Below, piece by piece: positions 26,335 through 34,715 of a DNA stretch of 64,000 bases (positions are counted from its first letter, which is position 1; each line of letters begins with the position of its first letter). Source of the DNA: Streptomyces sp. NBC_00224 (GTDB lineage: Bacteria; Actinomycetota; Actinomycetes; Streptomycetales; Streptomycetaceae). The translations under genes and the position numbers were made by a program. The notes beneath the pieces are model-generated. The model did not search any database, had not been told where the DNA came from, and saw nothing but the letters and a program-made list of their open reading frames with translations. The stretch is taken from contig NZ_CP108106.1 in assembly GCF_041435195.1 (NCBI RefSeq), forward strand, positions 7,391,001-7,455,000. Reading direction: 5' to 3'.

Positions 26335-26902
26335 GCTCCCTGACCGCGGGCCGGGCCGCGTCCAGGACCGTCATGAACCACGCGGAGAAGGGCGCCCGCT
26401 CGTGCAGCGCGGCCAGCTCCTGCGGGGAGACGAAGGCGGTCTCGTAGACCTCCTCCGGGTCCGGCAGCACGGGCGACTGCACCAGGCCGACGAAGAGGTG
26501 GTTGTACTCCTGCTCCACCAGGCCCGAGTCCGGGTCCGGGTGGTTGTAGCGGACCGTGCCCGCCTCGGCGAGCAGCGAGGGCGAGACGCCCAGCTCCTCG
26601 TAGGTACGCCGGGCGGCCGCCGCGAAGGGGGACTCGCCGGGGTAGGGGTGTCCGCAGCAGGTGTTCGACCAGACGCCGGGGGAGTGGTACTTGCCGAGCG
26701 CGCGGCGCTGGAGCAGCAGCTTGCCCGCCGGGTCGAAGAGGAAGACGGAGAACGCCCGGTGCAGCTTGCCGGGGGCCTGGTGGGCGGAGAGCTTCTCCGC
26801 GGTGCCGATGGTGTTGCCGCTCTCGTCGACCAGTTCGAGCATGATCTCTTCGGCGGTCCCGTTCGACGAGCTGTTCGCCGTAGTGGCTGGTGTGGTCGGC
26901 AT
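26309..26902 (-). CDS. idi: Isopentenyl-diphosphate delta-isomerase, type I
   Basis: The 197-aa protein is read from ATG 26902, with GAAGG 6 nt upstream; the ATG at 26908 abuts that site. The Nudix-fold IDI signatures are complete: LHRAFSVFLFDPAGKLLLQR, the catalytic-Cys segment WSNTCCGHPYPGES, RRTYEELGV and the metal/catalytic Glu in VEQEYNHLFVG. It interconverts IPP and DMAPP, balancing the substrates of prenyl synthases. The hopanoid operon with dxs and ispG starts 9 kb downstream on the other strand, so this gene plausibly supplies it. It converges with and overlaps the RsbW-like gene. Confidence 0.97.
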   Translation of the reverse strand: MPTTPATTANSSSNGTAEEIMLELVDESGNTIGTAEKLSAHQAPGKLHRAFSVFLFDPAGKLLLQRRALGKYHSPGVWSNTCCGHPYPGESPFAAAARRTYEELGVSPSLLAEAGTVRYNHPDPDSGLVEQEYNHLFVGLVQSPVLPDPEEVYETAFVSPQELAALHERAPFSAWFMTVLDAARPAVRELTGPAAGW

Positions 26903-27092
26903 AACCATCCTTCGCTTCGGTCCTCAGCTGCCAAGTCTGCCGTACAAAAGCGGCGTGTCCGCACTTCGACGGGCGGCGCATGTCCGTAATGCGTCGGGTG
27001 CGCGACACCACCGAAGAAGGGATCGTGCCCAGCCGCACCGGAGCGGAATCATCGAACGTGCGAGCGAGCCGGGGTGTCCGGCCCGGTGCCGG

Positions 27093-28034
27093 TCAGTGGC
27101 AGAGCCCGGCCTCGTGGGCCGCGTGGCCGCTCGGCTCCAGCTGGAAGGTGCAGTGCTCCACATCGAAGTGATCACCCAGGCAGCCCTGCAGATCGTGCAG
27201 CAGCTTCTCGTGGCCCACCGAGTCCAGGGCCTCCTGGCTGACCACCACATGGGCCGAGAGCACCGGCATCCCGGAGGTGATCGTCCAGGCGTGCAGGTCA
27301 TGGACGTCCTCGACGCCCGGCAGGGCCACGATGTGCGCCCGCACCTCGCCCATGTCGACGCCCTTGGGCGCGGCCTCCAGGAGCACGTTCAGCGTCTCCC
27401 GCAGCAGCTTCACCGTACGAGGGACGATCATGAGGCCGATCACCAGCGAGGCGATCGGGTCGGCGGGCTGCCAGCCGGTCGTCATGATGATCACGGCCGA
27501 GAGCAGTACGGCCACGGAGCCGAGCGCGTCCGCGAGCACCTCCAGAAAAGCGCCGCGCACATTGAGGCTCTCCTGCTGGCCGCCGACCAGGAGTGAGAGC
27601 GAGACCATGTTGGCGACCAGACCGATCAGGCCGAAAATGATCGTCGTCGGCCCCGAGGTGTCGGCCGGTTCGACGAACCGCTGGACCGCCTCGTACAGCA
27701 CGTATCCACCGACACCGAGCAGCAGCAGACAGTTGGCGAGCGCGGCCAGGATCTCGGCGCGGGCGTAGCCGAACGTCCGGTTGTGGCCGGCCGGGCGGTT
27801 GGCGAAGTGGATGGCGAGCAGCGCCATCGCGAGCCCGAGGGCGTCCGTCGCCATGTGCGCCGCGTCCGCGACCAGCGCCAGCGAGTCCGCGAGCAGCCCG
27901 CCGACGATCTCGACCACCATCACGCCCAGCGTGATGCCCAGGGCCACCCGCAGCCGCCCCCTGTACGCCGCGGCGGCCGTCCCGGTGGGCGCCGGTCCGC
28001 CGTGTGCGTGCCCGTGGTCGTGCCCAGCCCCCAT
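27093..28034 (-). CDS. Cation diffusion facilitator metal exporter
   Basis: The 313-aa protein is read from ATG 28034, with GAGGTGG upstream. A His-rich N-terminus (MGAGHDHGHAHGG) precedes six transmembrane helices: TM2 has SLALVADAAHMATDALGL (the HxxxD metal site), and TM5 has AFLEVLADALGS, where many zinc exporters have HxxxD; here it is ExxxD. A cytoplasmic domain (about residues 210-310) with DVHDLHAWTITSGMPVLSAH ends the protein. CDF proteins exchange Zn2+, Cd2+, Co2+ or Mn2+ for protons. The His-rich tail favours zinc, while the Glu substitution leaves specificity open. A 442-bp gap separates it from the divergent polymer locus. Confidence 0.93.
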   Translation of the reverse strand: MGAGHDHGHAHGGPAPTGTAAAAYRGRLRVALGITLGVMVVEIVGGLLADSLALVADAAHMATDALGLAMALLAIHFANRPAGHNRTFGYARAEILAALANCLLLLGVGGYVLYEAVQRFVEPADTSGPTTIIFGLIGLVANMVSLSLLVGGQQESLNVRGAFLEVLADALGSVAVLLSAVIIMTTGWQPADPIASLVIGLMIVPRTVKLLRETLNVLLEAAPKGVDMGEVRAHIVALPGVEDVHDLHAWTITSGMPVLSAHVVVSQEALDSVGHEKLLHDLQGCLGDHFDVEHCTFQLEPSGHAAHEAGLCH

Positions 28035-28476
28035 GGAAGGCCACCTCTCAGACTGTCGGCAAGGTTGTGCGATCTGCGTACGAGGGGTCAGTGAACTACG
28101 GGCGGGGGGTATGGAGCAACACGGCACTGAACACCGTTGTCATGTGCTCTGACCTGCGGAAACGCTCTCCTCGCGATGTTTGTTCGCCGTTCGCACGAGC
28201 GTCGCAGGTCAGAGCGGTGCGCGGCCGTCCGGTACGGCTCGGAGCCCAGGGGCCGACGGACGGGGGGCGGTTTGTGGGGCGCGCCCTTGATCGACGATGA
28301 TGATCCACGCGGCGGTCCCCCGCCGTAGGGCCCGATCGGGGCGTAAACAGGCGATGAACTCCCGGTTCCACGCATCCGATAGCCTCCCGATAGCCTCTGC
28401 CGACGTGCCGCCCGCCGTTTGTTTCCGGGCCGGGCCGTCGGCCATCAGCCATGCCAGCTCCAAGGAGTGAGTTCGT
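28035..28476. promoter_or_regulatory. 442-bp divergent intergenic region with a 13-bp inverted repeat
   Basis: This region lies between the CDF exporter and the CDP-alcohol phosphotransferase and must hold both promoters. It contains perfect inverted arms GCTCTGACCTGCG (28146-28158) and its complement (28203-28215), 44 bp apart. That could be a paired binding site or a long-loop hairpin. I found no credible gene in it. A ribosome site AAGGAG at 28462-28467 serves the next gene. Confidence 0.6.
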
Positions 28477-30312
28477 CTGTCGACCGCCATCCTGACCGGG
28501 CTCCCGGTCCCCGGGTCGCAGCTCGGGCCCGAGCTTCGCTCGCTGGGCTTCGACGTGCGGTCCGCCCAGCGGCCCGAGGACCTGCCCGGCCTGCTCGCCG
28601 AGGTCCCGCCCGGTGAGCGGGTCGCCCTGGTCGACCCGTCCTTCGTGGGCCACACGCACGCCCTGCGCCTCGCCCTGACCGACCCCCGGTTCCCGGCGGC
28701 GGCGGTCACCGGAGCCATGACGGTCCAGGCGGAGGCCCGCCCCGCGCTCGTGCGCGCGCTCGCGGACCTCGCCGGGCCGCCCGCGCCGCCCGCCGCGGGC
28801 GCCTCGGTCGCCGTGAACGCCCCGTCCACCGGGACCGGCGTCCTCACCGACCGCGTCGCCTCCGCCCTGGCGGACGGGGGCGTCGCCGTGCACCGCCCCG
28901 ATCTCGGCTCGCTGGTGGCCACCGTGCCCGCCGGACCCGAGGCCGCCTTCGCCGCCCGCCGGGCCGTCGACGCCGTGGACGACGAGGCCGTGCGGCTGCG
29001 TACGGCGGTGAAGTCCCGCGACGGGTTCTTCACCACCTTCTGCATCAGCCCGTACTCGCGCTACATCGCCCGCTGGTGCGCGCGCCGGGGCCTCACCCCC
29101 AACCAGGTCACCACCGCCTCGCTGCTCACCGCGCTGATCGCGGCCGGCTGCGCGGCGACCGGTACCCGGGTCGGCTTCGTCGCGGCCGGCGCGCTGCTGC
29201 TCTTCTCCTTCGTCCTGGACTGCACCGACGGGCAGCTCGCCCGCTACTCGCTCCAGTACTCCACGCTCGGCGCCTGGCTGGACGCGACCTTCGACCGGGC
29301 CAAGGAGTACGCGTACTACGCGGGCCTGGCGCTCGGCGCGGCCCGCGGCGGCGGCAGTGATGACGTATGGGCGCTCGCGCTCGGCGCGATGGTCCTCCAG
29401 ACCTGCCGCCACGTCGTGGACTTCTCGTTCAACGAGTCCAACCACGACGCCAGCGCCAACACCAGCCCCACCGCCGCCCTCTCCGACAAGCTCGACTCGG
29501 TCGGCTGGACGGTCTGGGTGCGCCGGATGATCGTGCTGCCGATCGGCGAGCGGTGGGCGATGATCGCGGTCCTCACCGCCGTCACCACGCCCCGTACCGT
29601 CTTCTACGTACTGCTCATCGGGTGCGCGTTCGCGGCCTGCTACACCACGGCCGGGCGCGTGCTGCGCTCGCTGACCCGCCGGGCGACCCGTACCGACCGG
29701 GCCGCCCAGGCCCTCGCGGAGCTCGCGGACAGCGGGCCGGTCGCCGAGCTGGTCGCCGCGAAGGGCCCGCGGATCGCGGGTGCCCCGGTGATCGCCGCCG
29801 TCGGGGCGGTCGCCCTCGTCGCCGCCGCGCTCACCCAGCCGTTCGGCAGCCGCCAGATGATCGTCGCGGCCGTGTTCTACGCGATCACGTCCGGCCTCGC
29901 CGTCTCCGCCCCCCTCAAGGGCGCCCTCGACTGGCTGGTGCCGCCCTTCTTCCGGGCCGCCGAGTACGGCACGGTCCTGGCCCTCGCCGCCCGCTCCGAG
30001 GTGGACGGGGCCCTGCCCGCGGCCTTCGGACTGGTGGCGGCGGTCGCCTACCATCACTACGACACGGTCTACCGCATCAAGGGCGGCTCCGGCGCGCCGC
30101 CGCGCTGGCTGGTGCGCCTGAGCGGCGGCCACGAGGGGCGGACGCTGGTGGTCGCGGTGCTCGCCGCGGCCCTCGCCACCCGCGGCACGGACTTCACCCT
30201 GGCGCTCACCGCCCTCGCGGTAGGCATCGCGCTCCTGGTGGTCGTGGAGTCCATCCGCTTCTGGGTGTCCTCCGGAGCACCCGCAGTACATGACGAAGGA
30301 GAACCCGCATGA
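28477..30312 (+). CDS. CDP-alcohol phosphatidyltransferase fused to an N-terminal Rossmann-like and C-terminal membrane domain
   Basis: The frame opens after a TGA at 28468. The best-placed start is CTG 28477, 9 nt after AAGGAG, giving 611 aa beginning STAILTGLPVPGS; the first GTG (28555) would remove 26 residues that look native. Residues 1-190 form a soluble alpha/beta domain. A CDP-alcohol phosphotransferase domain follows, with the full motif DCTDGQLARYSLQYSTLG then AWLDATFD (about 247-270), all Asp present. The rest (about 290-605) is a further polytopic membrane region. The enzyme should displace CMP from a CDP-alcohol onto an acceptor alcohol or phosphate. Its stop overlaps the cytidylyltransferase start by 4 bp. 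Confidence 0.88.
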   Translation: MSTAILTGLPVPGSQLGPELRSLGFDVRSAQRPEDLPGLLAEVPPGERVALVDPSFVGHTHALRLALTDPRFPAAAVTGAMTVQAEARPALVRALADLAGPPAPPAAGASVAVNAPSTGTGVLTDRVASALADGGVAVHRPDLGSLVATVPAGPEAAFAARRAVDAVDDEAVRLRTAVKSRDGFFTTFCISPYSRYIARWCARRGLTPNQVTTASLLTALIAAGCAATGTRVGFVAAGALLLFSFVLDCTDGQLARYSLQYSTLGAWLDATFDRAKEYAYYAGLALGAARGGGSDDVWALALGAMVLQTCRHVVDFSFNESNHDASANTSPTAALSDKLDSVGWTVWVRRMIVLPIGERWAMIAVLTAVTTPRTVFYVLLIGCAFAACYTTAGRVLRSLTRRATRTDRAAQALAELADSGPVAELVAAKGPRIAGAPVIAAVGAVALVAAALTQPFGSRQMIVAAVFYAITSGLAVSAPLKGALDWLVPPFFRAAEYGTVLALAARSEVDGALPAAFGLVAAVAYHHYDTVYRIKGGSGAPPRWLVRLSGGHEGRTLVVAVLAAALATRGTDFTLALTALAVGIALLVVVESIRFWVSSGAPAVHDEGEPA

Positions 30313-31046
30313 TCGGCCTCGTACTCGCAGCCGGTGCCGGACGGCGTCTGCGCCCCTACACCGACACGCTCCCGAAGGCCCTCGTGCCCGTCGACGGTGA
30401 CACCACCATCCTCGACATCACCCTCGGCAACTTCGCCGAGATCGGTCTCACCGAGGTCGCGATCATCGTCGGCTACAAGAAGGAGGCCGTCTACGAGCGC
30501 AAGGCCGCGCTTGAGGCGAAGTACGGCCTCAAGCTGACCCTGATCGACAACGACAAGGCCGAGGAGTGGAACAACGCCTACTCCCTGTGGTGCGGCCGTG
30601 ACTCGATCAAGCACGACGTGATCCTCGCCAACGGCGACACCGTGCACCCGGTCTCCGTCGAGAAGACGCTGCTCGCCGCCCGCGGCGACGGCAAGAAGAT
30701 CATCCTCGCCCTCGACACGGTGAAGAACCTCGCCGACGAGGAGATGAAGGTCATCGTCGACCGCGAGAAGGGCGTCCAGAGGATCACCAAGCTGATGGAC
30801 CCGGCGACGGCCACCGGCGAGTACATCGGCGTCACCCTCATCGAGGGCTCCGCGGCCGACGAGCTCGCCGACGCGCTGAAGACCACCTTCGAGCGCGACC
30901 CCGACCTCTACTACGAGGACGGCTACCAGGAGCTCGTCCACCGCGGCTTCAAGATCGATGTCGTGCCGATCGGCGAGGTCTCGTGGGTCGAGATCGACAA
31001 CCACGACGACCTCGCGAAGGGCCGTGAGATCGCGTGCCAGTACTGA
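30309..31046 (+). CDS. Nucleotidyltransferase, CTP:alcohol-phosphate cytidylyltransferase type (LicC/IPCT-like)
   Basis: The 245-aa protein starts at the ATGA overlap with the upstream gene and has GAAGGAG upstream. GT-A-like NTP transferase motifs: LVLAAGAGRRLRPYTDTLPK with the nucleotide-binding Gly loop and Lys, TILDITLGNF, VAIIVGYKKE, NDKAEEWNNAYSLW, ILANGDTVHP (metal Asp) and WVEIDNHDDLAKG (second metal Asp). These are shared by phosphocholine and inositol-1-phosphate cytidylyltransferases. Because the next gene looks like a glycerol-1-phosphate dehydrogenase and the flanking genes use CDP-alcohols, the likely reaction is CTP plus G1P (or a related phosphate) to a CDP-alcohol. The substrate is inferred. 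Confidence 0.85.
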   Translation: MIGLVLAAGAGRRLRPYTDTLPKALVPVDGDTTILDITLGNFAEIGLTEVAIIVGYKKEAVYERKAALEAKYGLKLTLIDNDKAEEWNNAYSLWCGRDSIKHDVILANGDTVHPVSVEKTLLAARGDGKKIILALDTVKNLADEEMKVIVDREKGVQRITKLMDPATATGEYIGVTLIEGSAADELADALKTTFERDPDLYYEDGYQELVHRGFKIDVVPIGEVSWVEIDNHDDLAKGREIACQY

Positions 31047-32095
31047 CCCGGCTCATTCCGTCGCCGGTCGTCGTCGACATCAGCCGGGGCGCCCTGGACG
31101 ACCTGGCGGGCCTCCTGGCCGACCAGCGGATCTCGGCCTCCGGCAAGCTGGCGATCGCGGTCAGCGGCGGCTCGGGCCAGGCGCTGAGCGAGAAGCTGGC
31201 GCCGGTGCTGCCGGGCGCCGACTGGTACCCGGTCGCGGACGGCACCATCGACTCGGCCGTGCAGCTCGGCGACGACATCAAGGGCAAGCGGTACGACGCG
31301 GTCGTCGGCCTCGGCGGCGGCAAGATCATCGACGTGGCGAAGTACGCCGCGGCGCGGGTCGGGCTGCCCATGGTCGCGGTCGCCACCAACCTCTCGCACG
31401 ACGGCATCTGCTCGCCGGTCTCGATCCTGGACAACGACAACGGCCGCGGCTCCTACGGCGTGCCCACGCCCATCGCCATGGTCATCGACCTCGACGTCAT
31501 CCGCGAGGCACCGGTCCGGTTCGTCCGCTCGGGCATCGGCGACGCGATCTCCAACATCTCCGCGATCGCGGACTGGGAGCTCTCGCACGAGGTCAACGGC
31601 GAGCCGGTGGACGGCCTGGCCGCCGCCATGGCCCGCACCGCGGGCCAGTCGGTGCTGCGCCACCCCGGCGGCGTCGGCGACGACGAGTTCCTCACCGTCC
31701 TGTCCGAGGCGCTGGTGCTCTCCGGCATCGCCATGTCGATCAGCGGGGACACCCGCCCCTCGTCCGGCGCCTGCCACGAGATCAGCCACGCCTTCGACCT
31801 GCTCTACCCCAAGCGCTCCGCGCTCCACGGCGAGCAGGTCGGCCTCGGCGCCGCCTTCGCGATGCACCTGCGCGGCGCCGCCGAGCAGTCCGGTCTCTTC
31901 ACGGAGGTACTGCGGCGGCACGGCCTGCCGGTGCTGCCGCAGGAAATCGGCTTCTCCGCCGACGAGTTCGTCCGGGCGGTGGCCTACGCGCCGCAGACCC
32001 GGCCGGGCCGTTTCACGATCCTGGAACACCTCAACCTGTCCACAGCCCAGATCAAGGACGCTTACGCCGACTATGCAAAAGCCATCGGTAGCTGA
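31034..32095 (+). CDS. sn-Glycerol-1-phosphate dehydrogenase-like protein (EgsA/AraM family)
   Basis: The 353-aa protein starts at GTG 31034, inside the last 13 bp of the cytidylyltransferase gene. It has the iron/zinc alcohol dehydrogenase fold: NAD(P)-binding VVGLGGGKIIDVAKYAA, then the family's metal ligands in NLSHDGICSPVSI (Asp), GACHEISHAFD (His) and LHGEQVGLG (His). The SHDG and HGEQVG pairs mark glycerol-1-phosphate dehydrogenase rather than ordinary glycerol dehydrogenase. The family reduces dihydroxyacetone phosphate to sn-glycerol-1-phosphate, the archaeal lipid stereoisomer; in Bacillus, AraM does this. No PcrB-type prenyltransferase is in the window, so an archaeal-type ether lipid is not indicated. 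The product is probably activated by the coupled cytidylyltransferase. Confidence 0.87.
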   Translation: MPVLTRLIPSPVVVDISRGALDDLAGLLADQRISASGKLAIAVSGGSGQALSEKLAPVLPGADWYPVADGTIDSAVQLGDDIKGKRYDAVVGLGGGKIIDVAKYAAARVGLPMVAVATNLSHDGICSPVSILDNDNGRGSYGVPTPIAMVIDLDVIREAPVRFVRSGIGDAISNISAIADWELSHEVNGEPVDGLAAAMARTAGQSVLRHPGGVGDDEFLTVLSEALVLSGIAMSISGDTRPSSGACHEISHAFDLLYPKRSALHGEQVGLGAAFAMHLRGAAEQSGLFTEVLRRHGLPVLPQEIGFSADEFVRAVAYAPQTRPGRFTILEHLNLSTAQIKDAYADYAKAIGS

Positions 32096-32852
32096 ACTCC
32101 GCCCGGTCGTGCACCCTCCGGGCGTCAAGGACCGGCGGAGCGGCGAGCACTGGGGCGGCCGGCTCTACATGCGCGAGATCTCCCTGCGCGTCGACCGGCA
32201 CCTGGTGAACACGCGGGTCACGCCCAACCAGCTGACCTACGTGATGACCGTCGCCGCCGCCTTCGCGGCCCCGGCCCTGCTGGTGCCGGGGATCTGGGGC
32301 GCCGTGCTCGGCGTGGTGATGGCGCAGGTCTATCTGCTCCTGGACTGCGTCGACGGCGAGGTCGCCCGCTGGAAGAAGCAGTACTCGATGGTCGGCGTCT
32401 ACGTGGACCGGGTCGCCGCCTATGTGCTCGACGCCGCCGTGCTCGTCGGCTTCGGGCTGCGCGCCGCCGACATCTGGGGCACCGGCCGCATCGACTGGCT
32501 GTGGGCCTTCCTCGGCACCCTCGCCGCCCTCGGCGCCGTGCTGATCAAGTCCGAGACCGACCTCGTCGGCGTCGCCCGCCACCAGCAGGGCATGCCGCCG
32601 GTCAAGGAGACGGCGTCCGAGCCGCGTTCGTCCGGCGTGGCACTGGCCCGCCGGGCCGCCGGCGCGCTCAAGTTCCACCGGCTGGTCATGGGCATCGAGG
32701 CGACCCTGCTGATCCTGGTCCTGGCGATCGTGGATCACGTGCGGGGCGACCTGTTCTTCTCCCGGCTCGGCGTCGCCGTCCTCGCGGGCATCGCGCTCCT
32801 GCAGTCGGTGCTGCACCTGGTGTCCATCCTCGCCTCCAGCAGGCTCAAATGA
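32073..32852 (+). CDS. Second CDP-alcohol phosphatidyltransferase, last motif Asp replaced by Ala
   Basis: The 259-aa membrane protein starts at ATG 32073, 23 bp before the dehydrogenase stop. After an N-terminal amphipathic stretch (WGGRLYMREISLRVDRHLVN, TPNQLTY) come about six helices. The signature reads LDCVDGEVARWKKQYSMVG then VYVDRVAAY: the first three Asp are present, but the fourth, the proposed general base of the D1xxD2GxxAR-x8-GxxxD3xxxD4 motif, is Ala (codon GCC near 32418). The protein is otherwise intact and co-transcribed, so this may be a subfamily with another base or a different acceptor. Its stop overlaps the glycosyltransferase start (ATGA). Confidence 0.87.
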   Translation: MQKPSVAELRPVVHPPGVKDRRSGEHWGGRLYMREISLRVDRHLVNTRVTPNQLTYVMTVAAAFAAPALLVPGIWGAVLGVVMAQVYLLLDCVDGEVARWKKQYSMVGVYVDRVAAYVLDAAVLVGFGLRAADIWGTGRIDWLWAFLGTLAALGAVLIKSETDLVGVARHQQGMPPVKETASEPRSSGVALARRAAGALKFHRLVMGIEATLLILVLAIVDHVRGDLFFSRLGVAVLAGIALLQSVLHLVSILASSRLK

Positions 32853-33733
32853 GTGCCCCGCTGAAGGTCGGCGCGGTCGTCATCACCATGGGCAACCGCC
32901 CCGAGGAGCTGCGCGCGCTGCTCGACTCGGTCGCCAAGCAGGACGGCGACCCGGTCGAGGTCGTCGTGGTCGGCAACGGCGCCCCGGTCCCGGACGTCCC
33001 GGCGGGCGTGCGGACCGTGGAGCTGCCCGAGAACCTGGGCATCCCCGGCGGGCGCAACGTCGGCATCGAGGCGTTCGGCCCGTCCGGCGCCGAGGTCGAC
33101 ATCCTGCTCTTCCTCGACGACGACGGGCTGCTGCCGAACACCGACACGGCCGAACTGTGCCGCCAGGCGTTCGCCGCAGACCCGAAGCTCGGCATCGTCA
33201 GCTTCCGCATCGCGGACCCGGAGACCGGGGTCACCCAGCGCCGCCACGTCCCGCGGCTGCGCGCCTCCGACCCGATGCGCTCCTCGCGCGTGACGACCTT
33301 CCTGGGCGGCGCCAACGCCGTACGGACGAAGGTCCTCGCGGAGGTCGGCGGGCTGCCCGACGAGTTCTTCTACGCCCATGAGGAGACCGATCTGGCCTGG
33401 CGGGCGCTGGACGCCGGCTGGATGATCGACTACCGCGCGGACATGGTCCTGTTCCACCCCACGACGGCGCCGTCCCGGCACGCGGTCTACCACCGGATGG
33501 TGGCCCGCAACCGGGTCTGGCTGGCCCGGCGCAATCTGCCGGCCCTGCTGGTCCCCGTCTATCTGGGGGTCTGGATGCTGCTCACGCTCGCCAGGAAGCC
33601 CTCCGGGCCCGCCCTCAAGGCGTGGTTCGGCGGCTTCAAGGAGGGCTGGACCACTCCGTGCGGACCGCGCCGCCCCATGAAGTGGCGTACGGTCTGGCGG
33701 CTGACCCGGCTGGGCCGTCCGCCCGTCATCTGA
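32849..33733 (+). CDS. GT2-family glycosyltransferase
   Basis: The 294-aa protein starts at ATG 32849 in an ATGA overlap. GT-A features: VGAVVITMGNRPEELRALLD, VVVVGNGAPVPD, LPENLGIPGGRNVGIEA, the DXD-type LLFLDDDGLLP, FLGGANAVRTKVL and EETDLAWRALDAGW for base/acceptor. A short C-terminal hydrophobic stretch (LLVPVYLGVWMLLTLAR) suggests membrane association. It resembles rhamnosyl- and galactofuranosyl-type transferases of actinobacterial cell-surface glycans. In this locus it probably glycosylates the CDP-alcohol-derived product before export. The sugar donor is unknown. Confidence 0.88.
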   Translation: MSAPLKVGAVVITMGNRPEELRALLDSVAKQDGDPVEVVVVGNGAPVPDVPAGVRTVELPENLGIPGGRNVGIEAFGPSGAEVDILLFLDDDGLLPNTDTAELCRQAFAADPKLGIVSFRIADPETGVTQRRHVPRLRASDPMRSSRVTTFLGGANAVRTKVLAEVGGLPDEFFYAHEETDLAWRALDAGWMIDYRADMVLFHPTTAPSRHAVYHRMVARNRVWLARRNLPALLVPVYLGVWMLLTLARKPSGPALKAWFGGFKEGWTTPCGPRRPMKWRTVWRLTRLGRPPVI

Positions 33734-33833
33734 CACTCTCGGGTCTGAGCACAGCGGGTGTGGGCCGTCAGGCCCTGGGCACTTCGGGTCATGGTCATCG
33801 GGCGTACTTCTTTGAAAGCGAAAGTTTCCACTT

Positions 33834-34715
33834 GTGAGTGACACAACTCTGTCCCCGGCGGACCTCGCCGCCAAGCACGGCCTGGCGGTGAGCGGCGCCC
33901 GGCCGGGGCTGTTCGAGTACTGCCGCCAGCTCTGGGGGCGGCGCCACTTCATCCTGTCGTTCTCGCAGGCGAAGCTGACCGCCCAGTACAGCCAGGCGAA
34001 GCTCGGCCAGATCTGGCAGGTGGCCACCCCGCTCCTCAACGCGCTGGTCTACTACTTCATCTTCGGCGTGCTGATGGACGCCAAGCGGGGCATCCCGTCG
34101 GACGTGTACATCCCGTTCCTGGTGACGGGCGTGTTCGTGTTCACCTTCACCCAGAACTCGGTGAACGCGGGCGTCCGGGCGATCTCCGGCAACCTCGGCC
34201 TGGTGCGCGCGCTGCACTTCCCGCGCGCCTCGCTGCCCATCTCCTTCGCGCTCCAGCAGCTCCAGCAGCTGCTGTTCTCGATGATCGTCCTGGTCCTCGT
34301 GGTGGTCGTGTCGGGCACCATGCCGATGGCGTCGTGGCTGCTGATGGTGCCGGTCCTGGCGCTCCAGTTCGTCTTCAACACCGGACTGGCGATGATCATG
34401 GCCCGGCTCGGCAGCAAGACCCCGGACCTGGCCCAGCTGATGCCGTTCATCCTGCGCACCTGGATGTACGCGTCGGGTGTCATGTTCAGCATCAAGGTGG
34501 TCCTCCAGGGCAAGCCGCACTGGCTCGCCCAGGTCCTCCAGGTGAACCCCGCCGCGGTCTACATGGACCTGGCCCGGTTCGCCATGATCGACGGATACGG
34601 TGCCCACAACCTGCCGCCGCACGTCTGGCTGCTGGCGGTCGGCTGGGCCCTCGTCGTGGGCGCGGCGGGCTTCGTGTACTTCTGGAAGGCAGAGGAGCAG
34701 TACGGCCGTGGCTGA
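33834..34715 (+). CDS. ABC-2 type polysaccharide/teichoic acid exporter permease
   Basis: The 293-aa protein starts at GTG 33834. A charged N-terminus with the interface segment FSQAKLTAQYSQAKLGQIWQ precedes six helices (LNALVYYFIFGVLMD, FTFTQNSVNAGVRAISGN with the amphipathic coupling region ALHFPRASLPISFALQQ, LLFSMIVLVLVVVVSG and others). The pattern matches TagG/Wzm/RfbA permeases, which flip lipid-linked polymers across the membrane. A 100-bp gap from the glycosyltransferase leaves room for a second promoter, but the direction and the 8-bp overlap with the ATPase argue for one export unit serving the upstream enzymes. Confidence 0.92.
   Translation: MSDTTLSPADLAAKHGLAVSGARPGLFEYCRQLWGRRHFILSFSQAKLTAQYSQAKLGQIWQVATPLLNALVYYFIFGVLMDAKRGIPSDVYIPFLVTGVFVFTFTQNSVNAGVRAISGNLGLVRALHFPRASLPISFALQQLQQLLFSMIVLVLVVVVSGTMPMASWLLMVPVLALQFVFNTGLAMIMARLGSKTPDLAQLMPFILRTWMYASGVMFSIKVVLQGKPHWLAQVLQVNPAAVYMDLARFAMIDGYGAHNLPPHVWLLAVGWALVVGAAGFVYFWKAEEQYGRG

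Noticed and set aside
31034..32095. Archaeal-type ether-lipid pathway
   Set aside because: The G1P-dehydrogenase-like gene tempted this reading, but no PcrB/GGGP synthase or digeranylgeranylglyceryl transferase is nearby, and the neighbours point to CDP-alcohol and export chemistry.
33790..33832. Intergenic GAAAGCGAAAGTTTC as an operator
   Set aside because: It contains only a short GAAA/TTTC symmetry before the permease gene, and chance is a sufficient explanation without conservation data.
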